This document shows, one piece after another, positions 45,634 through 54,763 of a DNA stretch of 64,000 bases (positions are counted from its first letter, which is position 1; the number at the start of each line of letters is the position of its first letter). Where the stretch lies: positions 38,990-102,989 of the IMG/VR virus record IMGVR_UViG_3300023179_000046. One strand, 5' to 3'. The stretch is from a virus. The position numbers were made by a program, and so were the translations under genes. The notes under the pieces were generated by a model. The model searched no databases. It saw only the letters and a program-made list of their open reading frames with translations, and was not told the DNA's origin.

Positions 45634-46663
45634 GAGCGTTACTCTCCTTTACACTGTTAGTTGTTACCTTAATGAATTCTGAAAAAAGTTGCAAGTCAGA
45701 CAGAGAATAGGTTCCAGAATAGGAGCAGCCGCTTGAAATTCCGGCGCGGAATTTGTCAAGAGTATCACCAAGACTACCCCTTAACAATTTCTCAGTAGAA
45801 ACACCCTCAACATAATTAGTTTTACCATAAGCCTTCTGTACTTCCTCGCTAGCCATACCACGAACCACCTTGTACGATTTACCGTCACGCTCCACAACCT
45901 TGCCGGGAGACTCATTATGAGCAGCGAGAGCATTACCTAGCATGACCGCATCAGCACCGGCAGCAAACGCCTTTGTAGCGTCACCAGAATTTCTAATACC
46001 ACCATCAGCAATAATAGACGTGGGGAGATTTAAACGCTCCTGCATTTCGTATACCTCCATGATAGAGGACAACGTAGGCATCCCATGACCAGTAGCAATA
46101 CGAGTAGTACACATACTACCGCCGCCAATACCCACCCTAATAGAGTCTGCGCCTGCGGCAGAAAGGGCTAAAAATCCATCCCAAGTAGAAACATTACCAG
46201 ACATAATGTGAACGTCTGGAAAGGCCCGCCTAATTTCTCTCACAGTGTTAACAGTCAAAACATTATGACCATTGGCAGCATCAACAAGAATAACCCTTGC
46301 ACCAGAAATAATTAAAGACTCAACCTTAGGCAATACAGATTGTGTGTTTGAAACACCAACGGCCGCCCCAACCATAAACTTTCTAGAAGCAACCTCGTTA
46401 ACATGCCAATTCTGCTCAGCGTCCTTAGCAAAACGATGAATTATGCCAAGGCCTCCGTACTGTGCCATAACTAAAGCAGCATCACTCTCACACACAGTAT
46501 CCATCGGGGCGGCGATGATCGGTAAATATAAATCAATCTTTCTGCTATCAAACCCAATAGACATCGACAAGTCAACGTCCCTACGACTAATTACATCAGA
46601 AGCCTTCGGGACTAATAGAATATCATCAAAGCATATGTTACTTTGCGTGTTATATAATTTCAT
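45623..46663 (-). CDS. IMP dehydrogenase/GMP reductase family enzyme
   Basis: 346 residues from the ATG at 46663. The catalytic Cys loop [19 protein letters not shown] (C185) and the size without CBS domains fit GMP reductase better than IMP dehydrogenase (GMP reductase Cys is at about 186). Further motifs: [40 protein letters not shown] and YRGMASEE-like [16 protein letters not shown]. Converts GMP to IMP or the reverse branch, shifting purine pools; it may feed a modified base. Confidence 0.86.
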   Translation of the reverse strand: MKLYNTQSNICFDDILLVPKASDVISRRDVDLSMSIGFDSRKIDLYLPIIAAPMDTVCESDAALVMAQYGGLGIIHRFAKDAEQNWHVNEVASRKFMVGAAVGVSNTQSVLPKVESLIISGARVILVDAANGHNVLTVNTVREIRRAFPDVHIMSGNVSTWDGFLALSAAGADSIRVGIGGGSMCTTRIATGHGMPTLSSIMEVYEMQERLNLPTSIIADGGIRNSGDATKAFAAGADAVMLGNALAAHNESPGKVVERDGKSYKVVRGMASEEVQKAYGKTNYVEGVSTEKLLRGSLGDTLDKFRAGISSGCSYSGTYSLSDLQLFSEFIKVTTNSVKESNAHGL

Positions 46664-46665
46664 GT

Positions 46666-47343
46666 TTACCAATCCTTTAGGGTTAAGTTTGGATCATTGA
46701 AAGGGGTTGAGAATTTTTCTTCTCCCGGCATACCGCCCCATTTTTTAACATAATATAATCTATTTTCTTCAAATTTGGCTGGCTTGACTGCCCAATTATC
46801 TATAATGTTGTTTTTATTAGGATTTTGAGTTGCCGAGCCATGATGAAAAATCTTTGCATCAGTATTAATTTTAATAGTAAGGCCTGCTAACTCTATGCGA
46901 CGCCTCATATCATTGTCCTCAAAGTAGGCGGGATAAAAATTTTCATCAAAATATCCGCATTTGAGAATTAATTTATTTAAATTAACCGCAAAACACGCAA
47001 ATGGCGAGAAGTACACATCGCTATGGGTTTCATTAATCAAGCCGTTGTTTTCTCTATCTTCAATCTGATCTGCGCCTATAACAACGTGTTCATTCATAGC
47101 AATACTATCATGTAATTTTTTAATTGTGTCTTTTCTAAAAACTACATCATCGTTGGATATGATTGCATAATCAAATTTATTTTTTTTTGCTATAACCATT
47201 CCATTATTCCATGCTGATGATACTCCACGATTATCATTCCAATTGTCCATAATGATAGGATGAATCGGATAGTCTACAGAATGAATTAATTCTGTAAAAA
47301 GATCAAATCTTTTTAACACAGGAACAATTAGAGCAACAGTCAT
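46666..47343 (-). CDS. GT2-family glycosyltransferase
   Basis: 225 residues from the ATG at 47343, which overlaps the stop of the small upstream gene (ATGA). N-terminal VALIVPVLKRFDLFTELIHS, then YAIISNDDVVF (donor-metal motif), HSDVYFSPFACFAVN and FEDNDMRRRIELAGL (acceptor/catalytic motif) define a GT-A inverting transferase. Substrate unknown. Confidence 0.85.
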   Translation of the reverse strand: MTVALIVPVLKRFDLFTELIHSVDYPIHPIIMDNWNDNRGVSSAWNNGMVIAKKNKFDYAIISNDDVVFRKDTIKKLHDSIAMNEHVVIGADQIEDRENNGLINETHSDVYFSPFACFAVNLNKLILKCGYFDENFYPAYFEDNDMRRRIELAGLTIKINTDAKIFHHGSATQNPNKNNIIDNWAVKPAKFEENRLYYVKKWGGMPGEEKFSTPFNDPNLTLKDW

Positions 47344-47441
47344 TGAATATTTAACCATTCTGGACGTTTAAGAGTCCACTTGACTGTTCCTTCAAGAGAT
47401 TTCTTTAGCGGTACCGGCAGAATCCAGCCAGTTTCAGTCAT
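47340..47441 (-). CDS. Small gene between two glycosyltransferase genes
   Basis: 33 residues (MTETGWILPVPLKKSLEGTV then KWTLKRPEWLNIQ), overlapping its neighbours at both ends (eight bases with the gene upstream, ATGA with the GT2 gene). The tight coupling supports a real gene, but it has no recognisable domain. Confidence 0.5.
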   Translation of the reverse strand: MTETGWILPVPLKKSLEGTVKWTLKRPEWLNIQ

Positions 47442-48336
47442 TTGTTTTATTCATTCCTTTATTTATTATTTCTTCACGAACAATTCTACCGACTTCCCAT
47501 TCGTCATAAGTGCTAGAAAAAATAATTTTATTTCTATGGCTGACACCTGTATGTGGAGACAACTCAATATTTGCCAACAAGACAATCATAGTTTTATTTC
47601 CACAATTAAAATTGTATCTAGTCATTGCAAATGTACCGGGGCCACTACAATTAGTAACAATGATTTTGCATCCCTCAGAGATTTTAGCAACTTCTGGTAA
47701 AGGGTTATACCCGCAATTTTCAAAATTAGTCATATCGTTGGTATAAAAAATATTTTCTTTTTCTATCCCAATGCTTTGAGTACAAATAAAATTTACATTT
47801 TGAAATTCTTCTGCCAAACTTAAAATTGCACCCGGCATAGAATTTATTAAAGTCTGCCCCGACCACGGAGTACTATTGGCAAAAAATACAGAGTTGGGCG
47901 GCGCTTTATCATACTTCCCTAACATTTTACTAGTAATGTTTGGTACAGTTAACTCTGGATTGACAATACATTCTAAATGAAATCCAGTCTCTCTTTCTAT
48001 ATGATCTGCTATTGATTTCCACATGGGTATTTGATTTACAAAATTATGGTTACCACCGTCACCACCAATAAGTCTATGGTGTCCGACCCAGATATTAATG
48101 TAAAAAGTACTCTCGCCTTCATCCCAAAAAGAGGGGGGGTTTGACATAAGTCTAGGCCAATTAGTAATATGCTCAGACTTTAATCTGTCAATATTTACGA
48201 TGTGTGGGTCTCGTGAAGTAACTGCAACACACTCTATTCCAGATTTATCAAATTGTAAAAAGAAATTTTCAATAAAAGATTTGGCTAGGTGCCAATCTCC
48301 ATGATGCCATGAACAATAGAATACTACGCGCTTCAA
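47434..48336 (-). CDS. Putative glycosyltransferase-like protein
   Basis: 300 residues. The layout (LAKSFIENFFLQFDKSGIEC, FYINIWVGHHRLIGGDGGNH, ILSLAEEFQNVNFICTQSIG, GCKIIVTNCSGPGTFAMTR) resembles a GT-B fold acting in the sugar cluster, but no family signature is complete. Co-transcribed with the cupin and GT2 genes. Confidence 0.55.
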   Translation of the reverse strand: MKRVVFYCSWHHGDWHLAKSFIENFFLQFDKSGIECVAVTSRDPHIVNIDRLKSEHITNWPRLMSNPPSFWDEGESTFYINIWVGHHRLIGGDGGNHNFVNQIPMWKSIADHIERETGFHLECIVNPELTVPNITSKMLGKYDKAPPNSVFFANSTPWSGQTLINSMPGAILSLAEEFQNVNFICTQSIGIEKENIFYTNDMTNFENCGYNPLPEVAKISEGCKIIVTNCSGPGTFAMTRYNFNCGNKTMIVLLANIELSPHTGVSHRNKIIFSSTYDEWEVGRIVREEIINKGMNKTND

Positions 48337-48690
48337 CTAATCTCCCTTGATTATTCTATAACTATCATCATCAAAGTGTTGAGTAGAAAATTCAAACACT
48401 CTAGAGTTTTCTATACCAACAAGCATGTGCTTTAGGCCGGGGGGAACATTAAAAATCATACCGGGCTTTAAAACAATAGAACTAGAATTTTCTAAATAAT
48501 TGGACTCTCCATAGTACAGACAAACTTTACCAGTTTCAACATAAAAAGTTTCATCCTTTATTTTATGAAAATGCCAAGACATTTTTTTGTCCTTGTTTAT
48601 ATGAAGAATCTTTGCACAATACTTATTTGTATTTGTAAGGACTTCTTCATACCCCCATCCTTTATCAATGAAGCATTGCTCTACAATCAT
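48337..48690 (-). CDS. Cupin, sugar-phosphate isomerase type
   Basis: 117 residues: GWGYEEVLTNTNKYCAKIL, MSWHFHKIKDETFYVETGKV (His-x-His and Glu) and VPPGLKHMLVG (last His) form one cupin barrel with metal ligands. Similar to the mannose-6-phosphate-isomerase-like cupins of sugar-nucleotide clusters. Confidence 0.8.
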   Translation of the reverse strand: MIVEQCFIDKGWGYEEVLTNTNKYCAKILHINKDKKMSWHFHKIKDETFYVETGKVCLYYGESNYLENSSSIVLKPGMIFNVPPGLKHMLVGIENSRVFEFSTQHFDDDSYRIIKGD

Positions 48691-49007
48691 GACTCTCCAA
48701 AAAAATCTGTGTCTTTAATTGCCTTATCGTCCACATATACATCTGCACTAGGCTTGCCTAAAATCAATTCATGATACTTGCATCCCCACTCAAACAACTG
48801 AGATTCTGTAAGCCCTCTAAACATTATATCAGCAGCATCAGAATTATCCTTTAGCCTGCCCATGCCCCTAGCAGTATGATACACAATTACATTACCCTCA
48901 TCGTACAATTTATTTATTTGACTAATCCTGCTCATAATAGGGCTAGAGAGTTTATAATCATTAAATGAATTACATATAGTTCCATCAATGTCGAATACAT
49001 ATTTCAT
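48687..49007 (-). CDS. HAD-type phosphatase
   Basis: 106 residues: FDIDGTICNS (nucleophile Asp motif), VIVYHTARG (motif II Thr) and GKPSADVYVDDKA (Asp/Lys motifs). In the heptose pathway a HAD phosphatase (GmhB-like) removes the 7-phosphate. It overlaps the cupin gene by four bases. Confidence 0.78.
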   Translation of the reverse strand: MKYVFDIDGTICNSFNDYKLSSPIMSRISQINKLYDEGNVIVYHTARGMGRLKDNSDAADIMFRGLTESQLFEWGCKYHELILGKPSADVYVDDKAIKDTDFFGES

Positions 49008-49009
49008 TT

Positions 49010-49399
49010 TTATTCTTCTTTTAAAATTTTTGTTGTGGAGTAATCACCGATTCTATTAAAAAAAATATTTTTACAAAACGAATTAATCTCTGGGCGGGGT
49101 TTATCTTTCCAGTCCGACCCCATTAACCACCACTCAGGACGTTCAAGATTTAAAATATTTTCTAGATCCACTTCATCCTTAAACGAAACAACCTTGTCTA
49201 CATAACGAATAGAACTTAATACTTCCATTCGATCCTCTAGATTATTAAAAGGCCTAGAGTTACCTTTTTTACTTTTAATTCGATCATCTTCATCTATGGC
49301 AATGATAAAATAATCACACATAGACCTACCATATTTAATAATTTCTATATGGCCCCTATGTATAATATCAAAAGAGCCAGTCATAAAACCTTTAATCAT
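49010..49399 (-). CDS. Nucleotidyltransferase (HldE C-terminal / RfaE2-like)
   Basis: 129 residues: MTGSFDIIHRGHIEIIKYGR with the HxGH-type motif (HRGH), RPFNNLEDRMEVLSSIRYVD, and TKILKEE at the end. Cytidylyltransferase-fold enzymes that activate heptose-1-phosphate or glycerol-3-phosphate; the neighbours favour heptose. Confidence 0.82.
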   Translation of the reverse strand: MIKGFMTGSFDIIHRGHIEIIKYGRSMCDYFIIAIDEDDRIKSKKGNSRPFNNLEDRMEVLSSIRYVDKVVSFKDEVDLENILNLERPEWWLMGSDWKDKPRPEINSFCKNIFFNRIGDYSTTKILKEE

Positions 49400-50171
49400 T
49401 TATATACCCTTCTACGGTAATAAAATTTTTGTAATCAAATTCTTGCTTTGCACAAGTATATTTTTGATATTTACTTTTTAAAATTTTAGGAAAATCTATA
49501 AATTTAATGTCCGCATTATATTTATTGGCTACAGATTCCGCAACAGATTGAAAGGATACTGGCTGACCAGTCCCGAGGTCAAAAATGCCTGAATCATTCT
49601 GATTGTTTAAAACTATTTCTACAAGATCACTTACACAAATAAAATCTCTATAAAAATTTTGGGAGCCTTTAAATAATTTAATAACTCCGGTGTCCCTAGA
49701 CTGCCAGACGAATTTGCTGACCGGGCTTGCCTGCTCAGCCTTATGTTCTTCATTGTTTCCGTACACATTAAAATATCTAAACCCTTGTATTTTTGAAAAT
49801 TTATCAATATTGTCTAAAACCCAATAATCTATTTGAAGTTTAGAGATAGCATATTGATTCAACGGGTTAAAACATTTATCTTCATTGCCATATACAGATG
49901 CAGAAGATGCATATTTTACGGGAATACCAAACTCTATTGCTTTGTTGAATAACTCTAAAGTAAAATATACATTAAATTTATTTATTTTTTGTATATCGGT
50001 TTCCGTAGTAGAAGATATTGCACCCTGATGAATAATTAAATCTACTTCATCCCAATTGTTAAAATTTTTAATAAAATCTAAACAATCATCAATTTCTACT
50101 TCTAAAACATCATTTAAATATTTTTTAAAATGACTACCTATAAAGCCTTTGGACCCCGTAAGAATTATCAA
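49392..50171 (-). CDS. hldD: NAD-dependent epimerase, HldD-like
   Basis: 259 residues from a TTG at 50171 overlapping the upstream stop (TTGA); the protein then begins MIILTGSKGFIGSHF, a normal epimerase start. IIHQGAISSTTETD, Y-x3-K-like NQYAISKLQIDYWVLD and YFNVYGNNEEHKAEQASPVS are characteristic of ADP-L-glycero-D-manno-heptose-6-epimerase. A longer TTG start at 50183 exists. Confidence 0.82.
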   Translation of the reverse strand: MIILTGSKGFIGSHFKKYLNDVLEVEIDDCLDFIKNFNNWDEVDLIIHQGAISSTTETDIQKINKFNVYFTLELFNKAIEFGIPVKYASSASVYGNEDKCFNPLNQYAISKLQIDYWVLDNIDKFSKIQGFRYFNVYGNNEEHKAEQASPVSKFVWQSRDTGVIKLFKGSQNFYRDFICVSDLVEIVLNNQNDSGIFDLGTGQPVSFQSVAESVANKYNADIKFIDFPKILKSKYQKYTCAKQEFDYKNFITVEGYIND

Positions 50172-50881
50172 ACTTCTTCCCAATCATTAATATCTATTTC
50201 TGTCACAAGTCGCCCACCGCGAGTGTGGGTGTCATATAGAGACTTGTTAGAGGATGGATAGACGTATGACCATTCAGGCTTTTCATAACCAAAAAAATCT
50301 AAAACTTCATCCTTAATGGCAATCATATCATCAACATGAACCCAAACTACAGAAAATCCAAAACTTTCAAATAATTTTTTAAACGCTAGCGGGGACGCCC
50401 CGTACCATGCGCTACCGTCCCAATTCCAATTATCGTCATATTTTAAAGTATAACTTTCATCTGGTTCAAATCTGACGTTTGTTTCGACCATAACTACCCT
50501 TGGCCTATATTTTTCTAAAACTGATTTTAAAATCCAATAATCCATTCCGTCCAAATCTACACATAAAAAATCAAATTCTTCTGGAACAGAGTATTGATTG
50601 AATAGATCACAAACATTGTCCTTGCTAATTCTTTTAATGTATAAATTGATATCTTTATTCTCCAGATATTGGGTGTCCCCCTCTAGCAAGAGGCCAGTCC
50701 AACCATCTCTCTCCCGAAGAAAAGAAACATTAGAGAGATGAAACCCATCAGTTGCACCAAGATCAACGTAGTACTTATTTGTATATCCAATTTTGTCAAA
50801 GGTGGCCTGTATAAAGGCATCCTGTCCCTTTTGAGAATTCATAATAACACTTGGAACAATCTCATGGTAATTTAATTTCAT
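50168..50881 (-). CDS. FkbM-like methyltransferase
   Basis: 237 residues: YYVDLGATDGFHLSNVSFLR (SAM-binding), WTGLLLEGDTQYLE, EEFDFLCVDLDGMDYWILKS (DLDG motif) and RPRVVMVETNV fit FkbM-type sugar O-methyltransferases. Coupled to the epimerase gene, so it likely methylates the finished heptose or glycan. Confidence 0.82.
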   Translation of the reverse strand: MKLNYHEIVPSVIMNSQKGQDAFIQATFDKIGYTNKYYVDLGATDGFHLSNVSFLRERDGWTGLLLEGDTQYLENKDINLYIKRISKDNVCDLFNQYSVPEEFDFLCVDLDGMDYWILKSVLEKYRPRVVMVETNVRFEPDESYTLKYDDNWNWDGSAWYGASPLAFKKLFESFGFSVVWVHVDDMIAIKDEVLDFFGYEKPEWSYVYPSSNKSLYDTHTRGGRLVTEIDINDWEEV

Positions 50882-51603
50882 ATTGTTGTTACCCCTTTAT
50901 GCTTAACGACTTCTGTTGCACATGAATTAGCGTACATAATGCTTTTCTCTATATCTTTAGTATTTAAAAAATCAATTGCAAGAGCGGAGATGAATGTATC
51001 CCCCGCGCCGCTGGAATCTTTTACGTCTACCTTTTCCGTATAGTATTGTTTACCCTGATATATGCATCCATCAGAGCCAACCGTTCTGATGATTTTATTG
51101 ATTAATTTATCAGAGAATGGTTCTGATTTTTTGTATTCGTGATTATTTATTTTAATAAATTTTGCATCTCCTGCCCAATCTCCCAAAAATTTTTTTGTAT
51201 CTAGAAAAACTGTGGGATGCCTCTGACATATTTCTTTAATGTCAGACTCAGTTAGAAAACCTTTGTCGTAGTCTGAAATAACAATAATGTCACAATTATA
51301 ATCAATTTTTGATAGATCTATTCTATTGACAGGTTTTTCTTCATCGACCCGAAAAAACATATGATTGCTTTCCCAATGCATATAACGAATTTTTACATTT
51401 TCTTTCCAATTATCATTAGTAATAATTTTTACATCAGAAACTTTGACTGATATGTTATTAAAAACATTCATTGCCATGCCAGAGTTACTGGTATTTTTTT
51501 GAATTCTTAGAACTGGAACTGGTACATCTGGAGCCAGTCGTAGCGCATCACAATAAACAAATTTATCTACACAACTTTCTCCTATTACCGTTATCTTTGT
51601 CAT
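50878..51603 (-). CDS. hldE: PfkB-family kinase, HldE N-terminal (heptose-7-P kinase)-like
   Basis: 241 residues: GESCVDKFVYCDALRLAPDV, SNSGMAMNVFNNIS, ISDYDKGFLTESD, and DVKDSSGAGDTFISALAIDF (catalytic GAGD). In bacteria HldE joins this kinase to the nucleotidyltransferase; here they are separate genes. Ends overlap with neighbours (ATGA). Confidence 0.82.
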   Translation of the reverse strand: MTKITVIGESCVDKFVYCDALRLAPDVPVPVLRIQKNTSNSGMAMNVFNNISVKVSDVKIITNDNWKENVKIRYMHWESNHMFFRVDEEKPVNRIDLSKIDYNCDIIVISDYDKGFLTESDIKEICQRHPTVFLDTKKFLGDWAGDAKFIKINNHEYKKSEPFSDKLINKIIRTVGSDGCIYQGKQYYTEKVDVKDSSGAGDTFISALAIDFLNTKDIEKSIMYANSCATEVVKHKGVTTI

Positions 51604-52808
51604 TAGTATCTTGATTTTCTTTCTATTACAATGACTGGCCTCTCACTATTTACCGCTCCACGAAAGGCAGAAAGAATATCTTTGCCATCCACAGGGTCAA
51701 TCACCGGAAAACTTACAGCCTCACGCAACATCTTGGTAAAATCTTGAGAATGAGTAATTCCAGAATAAAATGGCCCTGCATCAGCGGTTACTGCGCGAAT
51801 AACAATAGGAACCTTATATTCTCCATGAGAAATTCTTTCAATCTTATCAATATGATTTACAATGGCATCCATAGCGACGAGGATAAAGTCGTGCCTTTCA
51901 AAATAAATGACAGGAAGGAACCCTTCAAATGACATACCAATGGCTAGGCCAGACATTAAATTTTCTGCTACGGGCGTTTCTAACTTTTGATCGCTTGAAA
52001 CATTTTTTAGTGTTCCCATCGCATCGCCGCGCGCCACATTATATCCAATAAAAATTGCACCTTGATTGCCAAGTTCTGTCATTGCAACCTCTACAGCATT
52101 TTTATAAGACAATTGACTTTCTTCATCGCTTATCTCAAAACTCCAGTCCTTATCCGTCAGGAGTGGAAAATATTCTTCGTCTGTTTTTTTAGTAGCCTTG
52201 GATAAATCAATCATACCCGGTTTCCGTGCATGAGGATAGGTAATCTCATAATGGTACTTGATAACGTGTGGAGAGTTCCATTCGTATTCAGCAGCCTTCC
52301 CCCAACGTTCTTCATTCGTAGACTCAACAGACCTATTATTGTTTTCGATAATAAATGTTACAGGTAGATCAAATCCCTCTGCATACCTGACTGCCTCATA
52401 GGTATGACCATTGTCCTCTGTGCCATCACCAATAAAACACCAAACTTTTTGCTTGGAGCCTTTTCTTTTAAGTGCCCAAGCAATGCCTGCGGCAATAGCG
52501 GGCGTACCACCAATGATTGCGGAACAGAAAAAATTTCTTTCCCTGTCATATATGAACATGCTTCTTCCATTAAGAATTCTATCCTCTACAACTTCGGGCG
52601 GAATTCCATGAAGCAATGCATGATAATGGCTTCTATGATTAGAAATAACATAGTCACCCGGCTTGATTTCCTTAAAAATATCAATTAACTCATCTTCATT
52701 ACCACAAGAAAGATGAAAAAGGAAAGGCAACTTATTATCTAAGTAAAGTTCACCAATATGGTTTTCAAATTCTATTAAATCTTCCTTTGTCCAATCGCGC
52801 TTATCCAT
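51603..52808 (-). CDS. Transketolase/dehydrogenase-E1-like TPP enzyme
   Basis: 401 residues. A thiamine-diphosphate half (FIGDGTEDNGHTYEAVRYAE ... FIIENNNRSVES, GDG-to-NN motif) is followed by a pyrimidine-binding half (LMSGLAIGMSFEGFLPVIYF, PIVIRAVTADAGPFYSG). Short and fused, compared with the usual two-chain E1 or 650-residue transketolase. Within a heptose operon it may make or transfer a two-carbon unit to form a C7 sugar; this is inference. Confidence 0.78.
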   Translation of the reverse strand: MDKRDWTKEDLIEFENHIGELYLDNKLPFLFHLSCGNEDELIDIFKEIKPGDYVISNHRSHYHALLHGIPPEVVEDRILNGRSMFIYDRERNFFCSAIIGGTPAIAAGIAWALKRKGSKQKVWCFIGDGTEDNGHTYEAVRYAEGFDLPVTFIIENNNRSVESTNEERWGKAAEYEWNSPHVIKYHYEITYPHARKPGMIDLSKATKKTDEEYFPLLTDKDWSFEISDEESQLSYKNAVEVAMTELGNQGAIFIGYNVARGDAMGTLKNVSSDQKLETPVAENLMSGLAIGMSFEGFLPVIYFERHDFILVAMDAIVNHIDKIERISHGEYKVPIVIRAVTADAGPFYSGITHSQDFTKMLREAVSFPVIDPVDGKDILSAFRGAVNSERPVIVIERKSRY

Positions 52809-53790
52809 TATGCATCCTAATCATAATCCTACCTGCTGTGCCATTTTGCAACAGATCAAATGCTTTGTTGACGTCATCTAAATTAAACCTATGAGTAACA
52901 ACATTCATGTTAAAACTACTATTTTTTTTCAAATACCTAGGAATATCCCTTTCAGGGATGAACCCGCCGCCTTGACTTGCCTTTATCATTTTACCACTAC
53001 CGTCAAAAAAACTTAAGCCATCGTCTAAATAAATTTTTTCATCTGGATCTGGCTGGCCCACTAGAATCAATCTTCCTCCACCATTAAGACTGCTAAATGC
53101 TTTATTTATTACATTGGGGCGACCAGTGGTATCAATAATCACATCCCATTTTCTATCAAACTCAGTGATAAAATTTACCCCCAAGGAGTTTACGAGACTC
53201 ATTTTATTTTTGTTTATATCTAGACCAGTGGGAATTCCCCCTGCAAATAGGACAGCCTGAATAATATTCAGCCCCACACCGCCACAACCAATGACTAAAA
53301 CTTCCTGACCAATAGACACTTGGGCTTCATTTTCTACAACACCTAGGGAAGTAGACAGCCCACACCCAAGTAATGCACCAAACTCTGGATCTGTATTTTC
53401 TGGAACCTTAGTGATTCTATTTTCTGACACAATAGAAAATTCGCTTAAAGTGGTTACTTTACCGCTGCTCATGGCCTTGCCATTATAGACGTATGAGGGA
53501 AAATCAGACTCAATTCCAAGACCGGGCCTCCAGTGCATAATTACGTTATCCCCGACCCTCACAGTTGTAACACCATCCCCAACTTCTTGAACTATTCCGT
53601 AACCTTCGTGTCCTAGCAGGTGGGGTAAGAATTTTTTGTTACCTTTGTTTCCCTTTATCTCATGAAGTTGTGACCCACAGATTCCACTAACAATATTTTT
53701 TACTAACACTTGACCATATTTTAATTCTCCAAGTTCCACATCGGCAACTTGTAACAAAGAATTTAATTCTCTTAAAACTACTGCTCTCAT
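52801..53790 (-). CDS. Zinc-type (MDR) alcohol/sorbitol dehydrogenase-like
   Basis: 329 residues: SGICGSQLHEIKG, LLGHEGYGIVQEVGDGVTTV (zinc and GHE motif), VGDNVIMHW, VLVIGCGGVGLNIIQAVLFA (NAD Rossmann) and GTAGRIMIRM. Probably acts on a sugar or polyol in the same pathway. Overlaps the TPP-enzyme gene. Confidence 0.85.
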   Translation of the reverse strand: MRAVVLRELNSLLQVADVELGELKYGQVLVKNIVSGICGSQLHEIKGNKGNKKFLPHLLGHEGYGIVQEVGDGVTTVRVGDNVIMHWRPGLGIESDFPSYVYNGKAMSSGKVTTLSEFSIVSENRITKVPENTDPEFGALLGCGLSTSLGVVENEAQVSIGQEVLVIGCGGVGLNIIQAVLFAGGIPTGLDINKNKMSLVNSLGVNFITEFDRKWDVIIDTTGRPNVINKAFSSLNGGGRLILVGQPDPDEKIYLDDGLSFFDGSGKMIKASQGGGFIPERDIPRYLKKNSSFNMNVVTHRFNLDDVNKAFDLLQNGTAGRIMIRMHNG

Positions 53791-54620
53791 ATAAAATCCT
53801 TTATGTGTTCTAGTCTAAGTTCGTATGGACTTAAATTATAAAATTTATCAAAATTAAAATTTAAATCTTGATGGCGTATGTTTATAAAAACATTACATTT
53901 TTTTAGTGCTAATTCATTTACTGAAACTAGAAATGGAGAAGTGGGTATCCCAACCACTACTTTACATTTTGTAGCCAAACGTCCGATATCTACAATATTC
54001 ATTTTTTTATCAGTGGTGCATGGAAATCCATTTATTTTATAAGTAGTAATAAATTTTATTCCATGTAACCTTAATAAATTTGCTAAATTTAAAAAATAAT
54101 TATCTTGCTCTTGCTCAGACCAATGTGTTTGACTACTCCTTGCATAACTATTAACTAGTAGCACGTCGTAGCCTAAAAAATTATTTTCAAATACGTCCCC
54201 ATCAAAAACAACATCTTCTAATGTTTTATATGGCAATTGTAGATTAAGAGTTTCTGCTACATAATTACCAGATTCAAACATCATTTCAAAAATATTTTGT
54301 TTATTGGGAAAACCATGTATTCCCCCGTGTAATTCATTTAAAGGCTTTATTCTCATAAGATGAGGTAGTATGCCGTGCATCCAAAGACCGTTTGCTTCTG
54401 GGTGTTCGTAATTACTAATTTTTATTTTTTTTTCTAATTTTATAAAATCATTTAGGGCTGCAATTGAATCACCAACATATGAAAAATCAGAAGAATATTC
54501 ACATTCAATTTCTTCGTTGGCCCTACAAAGTTTTTTTAAAAAATCTAAAGAAAAAAGGTTGTCCCCTATGTGAGTGGGCACCCCGCCGCCGGGACCAAAA
54601 TAATTAAAATAATACTTCAT
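53787..54620 (-). CDS. Putative GT-B glycosyltransferase-like protein
   Basis: 277 residues. GVPTHIGDNLFSLDFLKKLC, VLLVNSYARSSQTHWSEQ, TTYKINGFPCTTDKKMNIVD, VVVGIPTSPFLVSVNELALK resemble GT9-like heptosyltransferases in overall order, but the match is loose. Coupled to the dehydrogenase gene and to a small HTH gene (ATGA). Confidence 0.6.
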   Translation of the reverse strand: MKYYFNYFGPGGGVPTHIGDNLFSLDFLKKLCRANEEIECEYSSDFSYVGDSIAALNDFIKLEKKIKISNYEHPEANGLWMHGILPHLMRIKPLNELHGGIHGFPNKQNIFEMMFESGNYVAETLNLQLPYKTLEDVVFDGDVFENNFLGYDVLLVNSYARSSQTHWSEQEQDNYFLNLANLLRLHGIKFITTYKINGFPCTTDKKMNIVDIGRLATKCKVVVGIPTSPFLVSVNELALKKCNVFINIRHQDLNFNFDKFYNLSPYELRLEHIKDFI

Positions 54621-54763
54621 TGCCTTATAAAACCCGCCTTAGTTAAGGCTCTTTGAATAGTCATATGACTACAACCTGCCTCTTTAGCAATCTCAATTAT
54701 ATTCTTCTTCTCAACAACATATCTCTGATACAGCCAAATCCTAGACTGATAAAGTTTACTCAC
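54617..54763 (-). CDS. Small helix-turn-helix protein
   Basis: 48 residues from a GTG: VVEKKNIIEIAKEAGCSHMT then IQRALTKAGFI is a resolvase-type helix-turn-helix. It overlaps the RuvC-like gene's end (eight bases) and the next gene (ATGA). Probably a DNA-binding regulator or recombination partner. Confidence 0.68.
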   Translation of the reverse strand: MSKLYQSRIWLYQRYVVEKKNIIEIAKEAGCSHMTIQRALTKAGFIRQ

